From: CAVXTT01 sp963764685
GTDB lineage: Bacteria; Bacteroidota; Ignavibacteria; Ignavibacteriales; Ignavibacteriaceae
NCBI GenBank assembly: GCA_963764685.1
Contig: CAVXTT010000022.1
Coordinates: 200,799-264,798 of the forward strand
Length of the DNA: 64,000 bases
Reading direction: 5' to 3'
Shown: positions 55,341 to 64,000 of the stretch, piece after piece
Position numbering within the stretch: position 1 is the stretch's first letter
Layout: the number at the start of each line of letters is the position of its first letter
Notes under the pieces: model-generated
What the model was told of the DNA's origin: nothing
Databases searched by the model: none
Seen by the model: the letters and a program-made list of their open reading frames with translations, nothing else
Made by a program: the position numbers and the translations under genes

Positions 55341-58259
55341 TCAGTAGTTTAGCCTTATTCCTAATCTGATTTGTCTTGGTGGTCCGAAGTTTCCTGAATT
55401 ATAATTCAGGGCGGTATACAAACTTTCATATTCTTGTGCTTTTTCATCTCCGTACTGAGATCTGATTCCTTCAACTGTCTCGATACCTTGCGGGCTAGAC
55501 AACCATCCATCATCGTAGGCATCTCCGGAAACATTGTATACAGCTACAACATTTTGTAAGTCCAGGACATTTATTACCCAGAGATAAATGTTCGTACTGA
55601 TAGGACCTAAATTAAAGGTCTTATCAATCTTCATATCGAGCTGGAATGTCCACGGTGTAGTTGAGGAATTCAATGGCTCTGTCGGGTTCCTTCTGTTGCC
55701 AAAACTTTCTTCATCCCACTGGGTATAACTATACCCGCTCTTAATTGAGAATAAGAAATTGGCTCCGAAGTTTTCAAGAATTTTTCCGCCAAATACTTCA
55801 GGACCATCATCATCTGCGAATCTGTAATCAAGATTCAGGAATGCTGCATGGGCCTGGTTAAAATCCAATGGAGCAATTTGCTGTGGAAAGAATGGTACAG
55901 CCGTTGGAGACTGCCATATCTGTCTGAAACTTGAGGATGGGTTAGATCCTGTGCCCTGAGCATCGGAAAAAGTATAATCAACTGTTGCCGATATTCTCTG
56001 AACACGTCTGAGATCAAGTTTTAATTCAATACCTTTTGCTGTTGAGAAATCATTATTTACGAAAGCATAGTATTGCCTGTGATTGGCACCCTGCTCTGCA
56101 TAAATAGGTCTGATCTGAATTTGATCCTTGATATCCTTATAGAAACCGGTAATATCAAAAGCAAAGAATTCACCAATCTGCTGTTTGAAACCTATTTCAT
56201 ACTGGGTGGTTCTTTCAGGCTTTAAACCGAATCCAACCGGACTCTGAATAGCAAAGCCGCCTTTTATATTATCAGCTATAACTTTATAACCCTGGTAGAT
56301 ATCTCTTAACCTTGACTGTTGAATGAACTTACCATACTGAGCATGAAATACTGTCTGGTCAGTTACAGGGAAAGAGAAACCTAATCTTGGACTAACCTGC
56401 ATAAAAGGCTCGGTGTCCTTTAAGGTGTTAGGATCAATTGTATTGTTAGGACCAAATTGAACATTTGCGGGATTTATAAATTCCTGTGCATCTGTATCAA
56501 TATAATCAAATCTTAAACCGGCATTAATAACGAGATCGCTGAACTCCATCTTATCCTGCAGGTAATAAGCAGCAAAAAGAGGATTCTTAGGAGCTTCAAG
56601 ACCTTCACCGTTATATTCATTACCATATGCGTCATAACCATAATTATCAACCCTGTTGTACCAGTCGTAACTGGTGCCGTCGGGTATTGATCTGGTTAAA
56701 CCGGCAATACTCATTGGTGTCGGAAGTAAGTATCTTCTAATAGTATAGTACTTTAATTCAGCACCGGTTTTAACTTCGTGATGCTGACCAATCTGATAAA
56801 GCAGGTTTATCTGACCTCCATAATCCTGATAACTTACCTTCTGATATAAGTTGTATGGTTCCTGTGAACGGTCGAAAGTCCACCCGTAAACACTTAAGCT
56901 TCTCGGCGGAATTCCGTCTCCGGAAATTTCACCACGGGTAACTCCTCCAACCTCATCTCCCAGAACAGTACCGTAAGGTACATTCTGGATAGAATCTCCG
57001 TAAGCAGTTATATTATGCTTCAGGAATGGGTCCATCGTAACCTGGAAGTCATCAAAGTAGTTAAATATCACATCGTAGAAAGCTTTTTCACTCAGAACGT
57101 GAGTAAATTTAAGACTACCGGTTAAGGTTTCGTCTTCAACTAAACCACTTCTGGAAAGTGAATTAGTAGTAAAAAAGCCCTGCCCCTGGCGTGTATCACC
57201 GCGCAGGTAGCTGCCGCTTATTTTAATTGTGAAGGGATTAAGATCCCATGAGAGGTTTCCCTGTACCTGGAACTGGTTTCTTGAATATCCGGGGACATAT
57301 CCATTCGGATAAATTACATCGAATGTATCTGCATTTACTAAAACCGGATCGTAAACTCCCTCAAAATCCATTCCCTGGTTAAAAGCAATAGGGGTACGGT
57401 TAAAGATGTTATTACCCGCAACAAAGAATCTTAAATTTTTGAAGGACGGTAATATAGGTCCGCTTAAAGTTAGAACGTACTCACTGTATCCATATGAATA
57501 TGTATCAAGGAATTGGTTTCCTGCTTCAACCAGGTTATCGGTAATTCCCTCAACACCAATATTATAGGTTTCTCCGCCAATCTTTGTGGTGGTTGTAACT
57601 ATGCCTGCATTGGCTCCGCCGAATTCAGCAGGATAGCCGCCAGCCTGAAACTGAACTTCCTGAACGGCATTCTGAATTCCCAGAGTTGATGCACCTCCGA
57701 AAAGCGGGTCATTAACTAAAACTCCGTCAACATAGAATGCAACCTGGTCAGCTCTGGAACCTCTTACATAGAGGTTGCCGCCCTGGCTGACAACACCTGC
57801 CTGGACGCTGACTACATTGCCTACACCTCTGATGGGAAGATTCTGAATATCTTCTGAGTTAACAATATTAACAGAGTTTGTACTGTTTTTATTAATCAAA
57901 GGTTTCTGGGCTACAATTTCAACTTGTCCCAATTCATAGGTTTCGGAAGGAAGCTGAAAATTAACTTCAGTGGTAACATTCACGGATACACGAATATTCG
58001 ATTGAGAAACTTCCTTGTATCCTATGTATTTTGCAACCAGGGTATATTGATTGGGAGGGATATTCAAAATTATATATTCACCATCAATATTTGTTGCAGC
58101 TCCAAGGCTGGTTCCCGAAATGATAATGTTTGCACCAATTAATGGTTCACCCGTCTCAAGATCGGTAACCTTGCCGGCTATTTTTCCTGTCTGTGCAAAG
58201 ACACTTGTAATAGCAGCAAGAAAGAATATCAAACTAAAAATAGTAAGTCTTGTTTTCAT
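55341..58259 (-). CDS. TonB-dependent receptor with carboxypeptidase-like N-domain
   Basis: 972 residues. Signal peptide (RLTIFSLIFFLAAITSVFAQ), then a carboxypeptidase regulatory-like domain (GKIAGKVTDLETGEPLIGAN ... about 25-110), a plug (about 115-225: VNSEDIQNLPIRGVGNVVSV, YVRGSRADQVAFYVDGVLVN) and a 22-strand-type barrel ending GPPRQIRLGIRLNY. It does not look like a SusC with a paired SusD; instead it is followed by a secreted protein and preceded by a lipoprotein. The ligand is unknown. Confidence 0.9.
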   Translation of the reverse strand: MKTRLTIFSLIFFLAAITSVFAQTGKIAGKVTDLETGEPLIGANIIISGTSLGAATNIDGEYIILNIPPNQYTLVAKYIGYKEVSQSNIRVSVNVTTEVNFQLPSETYELGQVEIVAQKPLINKNSTNSVNIVNSEDIQNLPIRGVGNVVSVQAGVVSQGGNLYVRGSRADQVAFYVDGVLVNDPLFGGASTLGIQNAVQEVQFQAGGYPAEFGGANAGIVTTTTKIGGETYNIGVEGITDNLVEAGNQFLDTYSYGYSEYVLTLSGPILPSFKNLRFFVAGNNIFNRTPIAFNQGMDFEGVYDPVLVNADTFDVIYPNGYVPGYSRNQFQVQGNLSWDLNPFTIKISGSYLRGDTRQGQGFFTTNSLSRSGLVEDETLTGSLKFTHVLSEKAFYDVIFNYFDDFQVTMDPFLKHNITAYGDSIQNVPYGTVLGDEVGGVTRGEISGDGIPPRSLSVYGWTFDRSQEPYNLYQKVSYQDYGGQINLLYQIGQHHEVKTGAELKYYTIRRYLLPTPMSIAGLTRSIPDGTSYDWYNRVDNYGYDAYGNEYNGEGLEAPKNPLFAAYYLQDKMEFSDLVINAGLRFDYIDTDAQEFINPANVQFGPNNTIDPNTLKDTEPFMQVSPRLGFSFPVTDQTVFHAQYGKFIQQSRLRDIYQGYKVIADNIKGGFAIQSPVGFGLKPERTTQYEIGFKQQIGEFFAFDITGFYKDIKDQIQIRPIYAEQGANHRQYYAFVNNDFSTAKGIELKLDLRRVQRISATVDYTFSDAQGTGSNPSSSFRQIWQSPTAVPFFPQQIAPLDFNQAHAAFLNLDYRFADDDGPEVFGGKILENFGANFLFSIKSGYSYTQWDEESFGNRRNPTEPLNSSTTPWTFQLDMKIDKTFNLGPISTNIYLWVINVLDLQNVVAVYNVSGDAYDDGWLSSPQGIETVEGIRSQYGDEKAQEYESLYTALNYNSGNFGPPRQIRLGIRLNY

Positions 58260-58271
58260 AATGTCTTCTCC

Positions 58272-59051
58272 TTAATTCTTTTGACGTGCCGGAGGCGTGG
58301 TTATTTCATACGAGAAGAACTCTACCGCTTCGGGTCTTCCAAACAAATAAATATAACCAAGCTTATCGCTGGTGAAAGTTGTAGGATAAATTACATTTCC
58401 GCTGCTGGAGGTAAATGTGAATTCATAATTTCCTGCATAAGCACTGTCAATCATAAAAACATCTCCAAAGGCAAGAGTATTGTCACCTGTCTCTATATAA
58501 GCCACTGTATCTATGGTACCGCCCGGGCCCGGCGCCACAGCGGTAAGTTTAGTATACTCCCTTTCGGTTACTGTATCATAGGGAGCGGCAGCGTGAATAA
58601 TTGCGATAGTATTTGTGCCGGGAGCCGGACTATGATCTACATAAACATAGCCTTCAAAAATTCTTATCTCAGAAAATGTAGTTATTAATGGATCCGGATC
58701 ATATTCACCTGCGAACAGGATCTGCATCCTTTCATAAGATAAAACTTCTATTTCTTTTGTGAAAATCAAATTTCCTGCTTCGTCGTATATTCTGAATATT
58801 CGCTTTCCGGCCTGAACATCGAAATATTCAGTTGAAGATGGTCTTGCCATTACATCAAGGCTGCTAACCGGTGTCTGACCATCAATCGTAACCTTCATAT
58901 TATTGACATTGTGAGAAAGGTTCAGAACTTTGATTTCAGAGAAAGGCCGGGTGGCTTGGTCAATGTAAGGTTCATCTACGCAGCTATATAGAATCAAACT
59001 GAATAGCAGGAGGGTAAGACTTAAAACTCCTATTTTAAGTTTTAACCGCAT
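58272..59051 (-). CDS. DUF4397-like lipoprotein
   Basis: 259 residues. The signal peptide LKIGVLSLTLLLFSLILYSC ends in a lipobox with the acylated cysteine at about 24. Two repeats of a beta-sandwich type follow: IKVLNLSHNVNNMKVTIDGQ, and NTIAIIHAAAPYDTV, which resemble the 'vrvlhaspgap.vdv.vdg' pattern of DUF4397 proteins. It precedes the TonB-dependent receptor by 12 bases, so it may be a surface partner. Confidence 0.65.
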   Translation of the reverse strand: MRLKLKIGVLSLTLLLFSLILYSCVDEPYIDQATRPFSEIKVLNLSHNVNNMKVTIDGQTPVSSLDVMARPSSTEYFDVQAGKRIFRIYDEAGNLIFTKEIEVLSYERMQILFAGEYDPDPLITTFSEIRIFEGYVYVDHSPAPGTNTIAIIHAAAPYDTVTEREYTKLTAVAPGPGGTIDTVAYIETGDNTLAFGDVFMIDSAYAGNYEFTFTSSSGNVIYPTTFTSDKLGYIYLFGRPEAVEFFSYEITTPPARQKN

Positions 59052-59100
59052 CTTATACCTCTTAAAATATAGTTACAAAAAATAGTTTATTTACAATAAA

Positions 59101-59128
59101 GTGTAGCTGCATTTTTCAGCAGCTACAC
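59101..59128 (-). terminator. Hairpin terminator after the 603-residue cargo gene
   Basis: A ten-base-pair perfect stem (GTGTAGCTGC / GCAGCTACAC) with an eight-base loop lies 22 bases after the stop and is followed on the minus strand by TTTATT. The T-run is weak, but the stem is strong. Confidence 0.65.
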
Positions 59129-59150
59129 TCCAACCCCCTTTAGGAGGATT

Positions 59151-60963
59151 TTATTTCATTAAGATCATTTTCTTTGTACTGGTGAAAGAACCGGCTTTCA
59201 AAGTATAAAGATACATACCTGAAGCAAGATTGCTCGAATTAAATGTTACATTATATGATCCAGCTTCTTTGGTCTCGTTCATTAATGTAGCAACTTCCTT
59301 CCCTAACACGTCATAAACCTTCAAAGATACATCGCTTCTCTCCGGTACAGAGAATTTGATGCTGGTGGATGGGTTGAAAGGATTAGGATAATTCTGTTCC
59401 AGATTGTAGCTGGAAACTAGCTGATTGTCATCAACTCCTACTATGAACTGGGCTTCAGTAGAAATAAATACCAGTTCTGCAGTTACTCCAACCGGGTATA
59501 AAGGATCCGTAGTATTTACTGTACTTCCGGCAATTGCATCAGATTGAGCTGCAATCAATATAGTTCCCAGTCCGGTAATTGGATCTACTTGAGTTTCAGG
59601 ATTAAGGCTCAAATATCTCCAGTCTCTGCGTGGTGTCGGAGGTGTGATCTTTTCAGGATTCGTCCACGTTGTTCCAGCATCGGTTGAATACGTAATCCAT
59701 CCTGCATAGAACGTATTTGCTGCTGTGCTCGGAGGTGCACCCATCATAGTATCAGCCGTTGTAGCATTAATGGTTATAATAAGTCCTGACTCGCCAGCTT
59801 TTCCAATTGATGGTCTGCAAAGAGGTGCCTGAACATCATTCGATGAATTATATTGTTCGAAATAAGGGATCTTATTCGAATCAGCAAGAACCATTGCGGT
59901 ACCGCCATTAATAGCAGGAGACCATAACATTATTTTATTCGGGAATGCAGGGAAATAACTAGCTGCACTGAAGTCCTGTTTGATAATTTCAAAAACAACA
60001 TACGGCTGACTGCCTAAGAAGCATATATCCATTCCTCTCATTGCTCCTAAGCTGTCGCCAGCATAATCATAAGAATATATTTTAACTTCGTCGCCCCAGG
60101 AAGCGCCGCCGTCATTTGATTCTCTGTAGTACATATTTCCAAAAGTAAGAGAATCTACACTGCTGCCGACATATGCCAAACCTACTGTGAGTTCATCGGT
60201 TGATTTAGCAACATTCTGAGTCTCAGCCTGATCACCGGATATACTGTGCCATCCGGAAAATGTACCAGCTGTAACACCAAGTGTATTTGTGAAGAAATCA
60301 TTATTCGGTGCACCGTTTATTGAAGCTGTTACAACAACGTTGTCAGTTCCAACACCGAGAACACGCGGCCAGATTGCTTCGCCGTCTGCGGTAGCACCGG
60401 GATTATATCTAACCCAGCTGCTTCCCGTAGCATCGCGGACATAAACCTGGGTCCTTGTAGCTGTAATTTCATCATTGGTATGCAGAGCGGCTACTGGTCT
60501 GCCGTCATTTAAACCGTTGATAGTGGCAAATCCGCCTCTGCAGGCAGCTGTACCTGTCTGTGTATTTCCTAAGTTCTGCCAGTTCTGACCCATATCATCA
60601 CTGAAAAGATAAGTACCATTTCTGTCCGCCCATCCCTGGGCTTCAGCTGATTTGGTAAATACCATATGCACCAGGTTAGGATCATTAGGATCCTGCCAGA
60701 TGTGCTGAGGTGTACCGTTTGACTGTAAATCATAACCGGTAAAAACCGCAGTATTGACAAATGTAAATGTTAAATCTGCTGTTACTACCGGATTAAAATG
60801 TACTGATTCCGGTACCGTTGAATTTCCAATCACACCCGGGTTACCCAGTTCAGAACCAGTTACTGACAACTTTCGGCATCTGGACATTTTTCATATCCTG
60901 AGCAAAAGAAGCACAACTAAGAACTGCTAACACCATTAATAAGGTAGAAAGTTTTTTTAGCAT
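59151..60963 (-). CDS. Secreted protein with type IX sorting domain, with a +1 frame break
   Basis: The true start is at 60963 (LKKLSTLLMVLAVLSCASFA, signal peptide); the frame breaks at about 60866-60871 and one skipped base gives MPKVSVTGSELGNPGVIGNS, total 603 residues. The middle (about 60-480) is a beta-propeller/sialidase-like region with repeated Asp-box-type turns (LFSDDMGQNWQNLG, YRESNDGGASWGDEV, STDAGTTWTNPE). The C-terminal ~85 residues are a clear type A sorting domain: LEQNYPNPFNPSTSIKFSVP, LKVYDVLGKEVATLMNE and SGMYLYTLKAG. It would be exported by the type IX system and cleaved or anchored at the surface. Confidence 0.9.
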
Positions 60964-61113
60964 AACGCTCTCCTTGATATATTATAGATTGTATGAATTA
61001 TGTATGAGTCAAAAGGTATCCAATAAACTAACATCTTAACTCAACTATCTTAACTGAACTAATTACAATGGCATTTAAGATATTAATTTATTGTTAAATC
61101 TTAAAACACTCAT

Positions 61114-61144
61114 CAAAAGTACGATAACACTGTTTTTTTGTCAA
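61114..61144 (-). promoter_or_regulatory. Bacteroidota-like promoter upstream of the sorting-domain protein gene
   Basis: On the minus strand TTGACA (61139-61144) is followed after 17 bases by TACTTTTG (61114-61121), which fits the TAnnTTTG -7 element reported for Bacteroidota primary sigma factors. It would give a leader of roughly 140-150 bases before the ATG at 60963. A second TTGACA lies about 58 bases further upstream (61197-61202) with a weaker -10. The site is predicted only from sequence. Confidence 0.4.
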
Positions 61145-61222
61145 GCTTTTTTTTTGATCAAAAACTCACTTTCCAAATAAAATCTTTTTTAGTGTTTGTC
61201 AAGGAACAATTTTCCACTCGTA

Positions 61223-62804
61223 CTAAGTATGAACCACCTGAACTTGTTTTATTCCTTTTATCACGGAAATAAGGTTCTTAATCTCGTTAGTAATTTTACC
61301 ATCAACACTGATAATTGTCAAAGCCTCTTTTTGTACCTTATCTCTGCCAAGTGACAGGGTACCAATATTAATTTCTGCTTCAGCCAGAATTCCTGTTACT
61401 CCCGCAAGAATTCCCGGCTGATCAATGTTTCTATATATTATGAAACTCCCCTCTGGTTTAAACTCAACAGGAAAACCGTTTATACCAACTATCCTGAGGT
61501 CATTTGTTCTGAATACGGTTCCTGAGATGGAGTTTTTAGCAGCTGTACTTTCACAAATTATTTCTAAAAGATTATTATATGGTGAATTTTCGCCTGATTT
61601 TATCTCATTCATAATGATCCCCGATTCAGCAGCAATAGAGGGGGCATTAACGAGATTTATTGGTTCAGATCTTAAAGGACTTAATAACCCTTTTAAAAAC
61701 GAACTCTTTAAAACCGGTATTGAGGAATGAAGCAGGTTTCCTGAGAAGTGCATATTAATACATTTAAGATTTCCTTTTAGAAGCTGTGAATGTAATTTTC
61801 CTACCTTTTCTGCCAGATCCATAAAAGATGAAAGTTCCGTTTCGGGAACAGAGATTATAGAATCTGTATTTACTCCTCCCTGAAGTAAGCCTGATTTAAA
61901 ATAATTAATGATCTGATCAGCAATCTGTACTGCAACTTTTTCCTGTGCCTCTACGGTTGATGCGCCAAGGTGAGGAGTTACTATTATTTTGTGACTTGAA
62001 ACAATTCCATTCGGATCAGGAGGTTCATTTTCAAAAACATCAAGAGCCGCCCCTGAGGATAGTCCTGAAGTGACTGCATCAAGCAGATCTTTTTCGGATA
62101 CAATTCCTCCCCGTGCACAATTTATTATTCTAACACCTTCTTTACATTTTTTTAAATTCTCTTTTGAAATCAGGTATTTTGTTTCAGGGGTCAGAGGAAC
62201 GTGGATCGTAATTATATCAGATGATCTGAAAAGCATATCAATATCAACTGCTTTAACTCCAAGCTTTCCGCTGGCCTCTCCCGATAATAAAGGGTCGTAA
62301 CCAATTATCTCCATTCCAAAGGCTTTGCATCTGGAGGCAACTTCTCTTCCAATTTTACCCAGTCCGATTATGCCTAAAGTTTTACCGAATAGTTCTATAC
62401 CCTTAAAATTCTTTCTCTCCCACTTCCCTTCTTTCACACTTTGTGAAGCCTGCGGAATATTTCTGCACAAAGAAAGCATTAATGCAATAGTATGTTCCGC
62501 TGCTGAAACAGTATTTCCCCCGGGAGTATTCATAACTATAATACCTTTTCGTGTTGCAGCCTTGATATCGATATTATCAGTCCCAGCACCGGCTCTTCCA
62601 ATTATCTCCATATTATCCATACGGGAGATCAATTCAGCATTGACCTCAGTTTCGCTCCTGACGATCAGTACATTATATTGATCAATAATTTTCAGGAGTT
62701 CGTCGTTAGGGTATGCCGGGGTTATAATTAACTTCGTAACCGGCGGAAATAAATAATGCCGCGGACTTTTTATCCACGGCATCTGTTATGATAATTTTTT
62801 TCAC
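61223..62804 (-). CDS. serA: D-3-phosphoglycerate dehydrogenase, with a +1 frame break
   Basis: With GTG at 62804 (KKIIITDAVDKKSAALFISA) and one base skipped at about 62706-62710 (GIPNDELLKIIDQ), the protein has 526 residues, the length of the long SerA class. IGRAGAGTDNIDIKAATRKG, TLGIIGLGKIGREVASRCKA, NCARGGIVSEKDLLDA, VFENEPPDPNG and TPHLGASTVEAQEKVA carry the substrate, NAD and catalytic sites. An intervening allosteric substrate-binding domain and a C-terminal ACT domain (RNIDQPGILAGVTGILAEAE) follow. It starts serine synthesis. It is the second such enzyme in the window and the better match to true SerA. Confidence 0.93.
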
Positions 62805-62847
62805 TCTTAAAGAATGATAAGTAATAAGTTAAAAAGATGTGCCGTTG

Positions 62848-63168
62848 TTAAAGGACAGCATTAAGTTTCTGTACGATGTGTGATTTAGGAACAGCCCCAA
62901 TAATCGTGTCTTTTAATTTCCCATCCTTGAATAATAGCAATGTCGGTATACTCCTGACGCCGAATTTAATCGATGTCTGCTGATTGTCATCAACATCCAG
63001 TTTCCCGATCTTTACTTTACCGTCATATTCAGTAGCAAGCTCTTCAACAATCGGAGCTATCATTTTGCAGGGTCCGCACCAGGCAGCCCAAAAATCTATT
63101 AATACAGGTTTATCCGATTTCACTACTTCAGTATCGAAATTATCATCGGTTATTGCAACAGTTTTCAT
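62848..63168 (-). CDS. trxA: Thioredoxin
   Basis: 106 residues with the active site WAAWCGPCKMIAPIVEEL (CGPC), the cis-proline loop SIPTLLLFKDG, and LIDFWAAW before it. It reduces cytoplasmic disulfides. There is no signal peptide. It lies 18 bases after the SDR gene and 43 bases before serA. Confidence 0.97.
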   Translation of the reverse strand: MKTVAITDDNFDTEVVKSDKPVLIDFWAAWCGPCKMIAPIVEELATEYDGKVKIGKLDVDDNQQTSIKFGVRSIPTLLLFKDGKLKDTIIGAVPKSHIVQKLNAVL

Positions 63169-63186
63169 ATGAGAGATCCTTTAAAA

Positions 63187-64000
63187 TTAAATTAAGTTTT
63201 CGGTTGTTTTCCCTTGTCCAATAAAATTAACAATATCTTCACCGCCGTCGGCGTGTATAACACCCCCTGATATCCATTCGCCCCCCTCCCTGCACAGTAA
63301 AGAAATCACATTTGCAACATCTTCGGGAGTTGTTAATCTTTCATTAGGATTTTTTCTTCTAGCCACTTCAACCATATCACGGTTACCGGGAATTTTTCGG
63401 AGGGCAGGGGTGTCGGTAACACCCGCCATCACTGCATTAACGCTTATCTGCATAAATCCCAGTTCAGCGGCAAGCTGACGGCAATGCGACTCAAGTGATG
63501 CCTTGGCAGCAGACACAGCTCCGTACGTAGGAATAACTGAATGCCCCCCGGAACTTGTCATAGCAAAAATTCTACCCCGGCGGGCAAACAGATCATTTGC
63601 AACGAGAGCCTGTGTCCAATACACAAGTGAATGTGCCATTACATCCAGGGTCATTTCCATCTGAGCCTTAGTGATATTGTCACCTGATTTTGAGATGAAA
63701 GGTTTCAGAGTTCCAAATGCAAGCGAATGAACCAGCACCCTTATTGCACTGTTTCCGCTAAGGCTTCTTATTTCACCGACTACCTCTTCCCGTTTAACTG
63801 CATCTGCGGCATTAACATTAAAAAACCTGCAGCTTGCTCCCTTACTCCGGATAGTATCAATAATTTTTTCCACGTTCGGCATAGTTGCCTGCCTGTCGAG
63901 ATGGACACCATAAATATTGTATCCATCTTCAGCGAGCTTAATGGAAATAGCTTCACCGAATCCTGATGAGGCTCCAAGGACTAATGCCCAGTATTCGTGA
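63187..64000 (-). CDS. SDR-family reductase (FabL-like enoyl-ACP reductase), 5' truncated
   Basis: The gene runs off the right edge; the visible 270 residues begin HEYWALVLGASSGFGEAISI with the cofactor motif GASSGFG. Motif YGAVSAAKASLESHCRQLAA contains the catalytic Tyr and Lys in a Y-x6-K arrangement, typical of enoyl-ACP reductases rather than the Y-x3-K of classical SDRs. PGNRDMVEVARRKNPNERLT matches FabL and related reductases of fatty acid synthesis. The ATG is outside the window. Substrate is by similarity only. Confidence 0.75.
   Translation of the reverse strand, partial: HEYWALVLGASSGFGEAISIKLAEDGYNIYGVHLDRQATMPNVEKIIDTIRSKGASCRFFNVNAADAVKREEVVGEIRSLSGNSAIRVLVHSLAFGTLKPFISKSGDNITKAQMEMTLDVMAHSLVYWTQALVANDLFARRGRIFAMTSSGGHSVIPTYGAVSAAKASLESHCRQLAAELGFMQISVNAVMAGVTDTPALRKIPGNRDMVEVARRKNPNERLTTPEDVANVISLLCREGGEWISGGVIHADGGEDIVNFIGQGKTTENLI

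Noticed and set aside
168..62804. True pseudogenisation of the housekeeping genes
   Set aside because: Genes such as ffh, atpA, pnp, murI and trmD are essential and otherwise fully conserved without other disabling changes, which does not fit decay.

Overview
The window reads as a chromosomal segment of an AT-rich member of the Bacteroidota/Chlorobiota side of the tree, most likely an Ignavibacteria-type organism. The evidence is two large secreted proteins of type IX secretion style (one with a clear C-terminal sorting domain), a PorV-like outer-membrane protein, a GWxTD protein, a carboxypeptidase-like-domain TonB-dependent receptor, and an F-type ATPase operon that carries a, c, b, delta, alpha and gamma but not beta and epsilon. 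No rRNA, tRNA or CRISPR array was found.

Layout. 1-5.2 kb: the tail of glnD, murI, an asparaginase, an Nfu-type Fe-S protein, and a tryptophan-degrading pair (kynureninase-like enzyme and tryptophan 2,3-dioxygenase). 5.3-10.3 kb: a GC-rich tandem/inverted repeat, a 30-residue membrane peptide, an ECF sigma factor with a membrane anti-sigma-like partner and a double-TonB-domain lipoprotein, then two adjacent GT-B-type glycosyltransferases. 10.3-25.5 kb (minus): ftsK, comB, gcvT, rng, pnp, rpsO, ribF, truB, rbfA, infB, nusA, rimP, the last eight in the classic nusA/infB order, with a terminator-like hairpin just before rimP. 25.8-29.5 kb: a PLP-dependent sulfur amino-acid enzyme and a large composite palindromic repeat element, split at its centre by an IS1182-like insertion sequence. 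29.5-33.9 kb (plus): adenosine deaminase, an unknown small gene, urocanase, and a phosphoglycerate-dehydrogenase-like enzyme. 34-45 kb (minus): ribosome/SRP operon (rplS, trmD, rimM, khpA, rpsP, ffh), ATP synthase genes, bactofilin and an M23 peptidase. 45-51 kb: a membrane glycosyltransferase fused to TPRs, tsaC, a heptosyltransferase, a lipid A-type acyltransferase and a GWxTD protein, i.e. envelope genes. 51-61 kb: a PorV-like protein, secreted cargo, a TonB-dependent receptor and a lipoprotein, i.e. an outer-membrane/secretion block. 61-64 kb: serA, thioredoxin and a truncated SDR reductase.

The most conspicuous sequence-level feature is that about 19 otherwise well-conserved genes, many of them essential, are each interrupted by one or more single-base frame breaks. 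I count 21 that need one base skipped and 4 that need one base added. In every case the reconstructed protein has a whole number of codons and a length normal for its family. This is most simply explained by residual sequencing or assembly error, especially dense between 37.1 and 40.1 kb, but the strong bias to one direction deserves a check. The biologically most interesting structure is the nested inverted-repeat element at 27.2-29.5 kb with its IS insertion.
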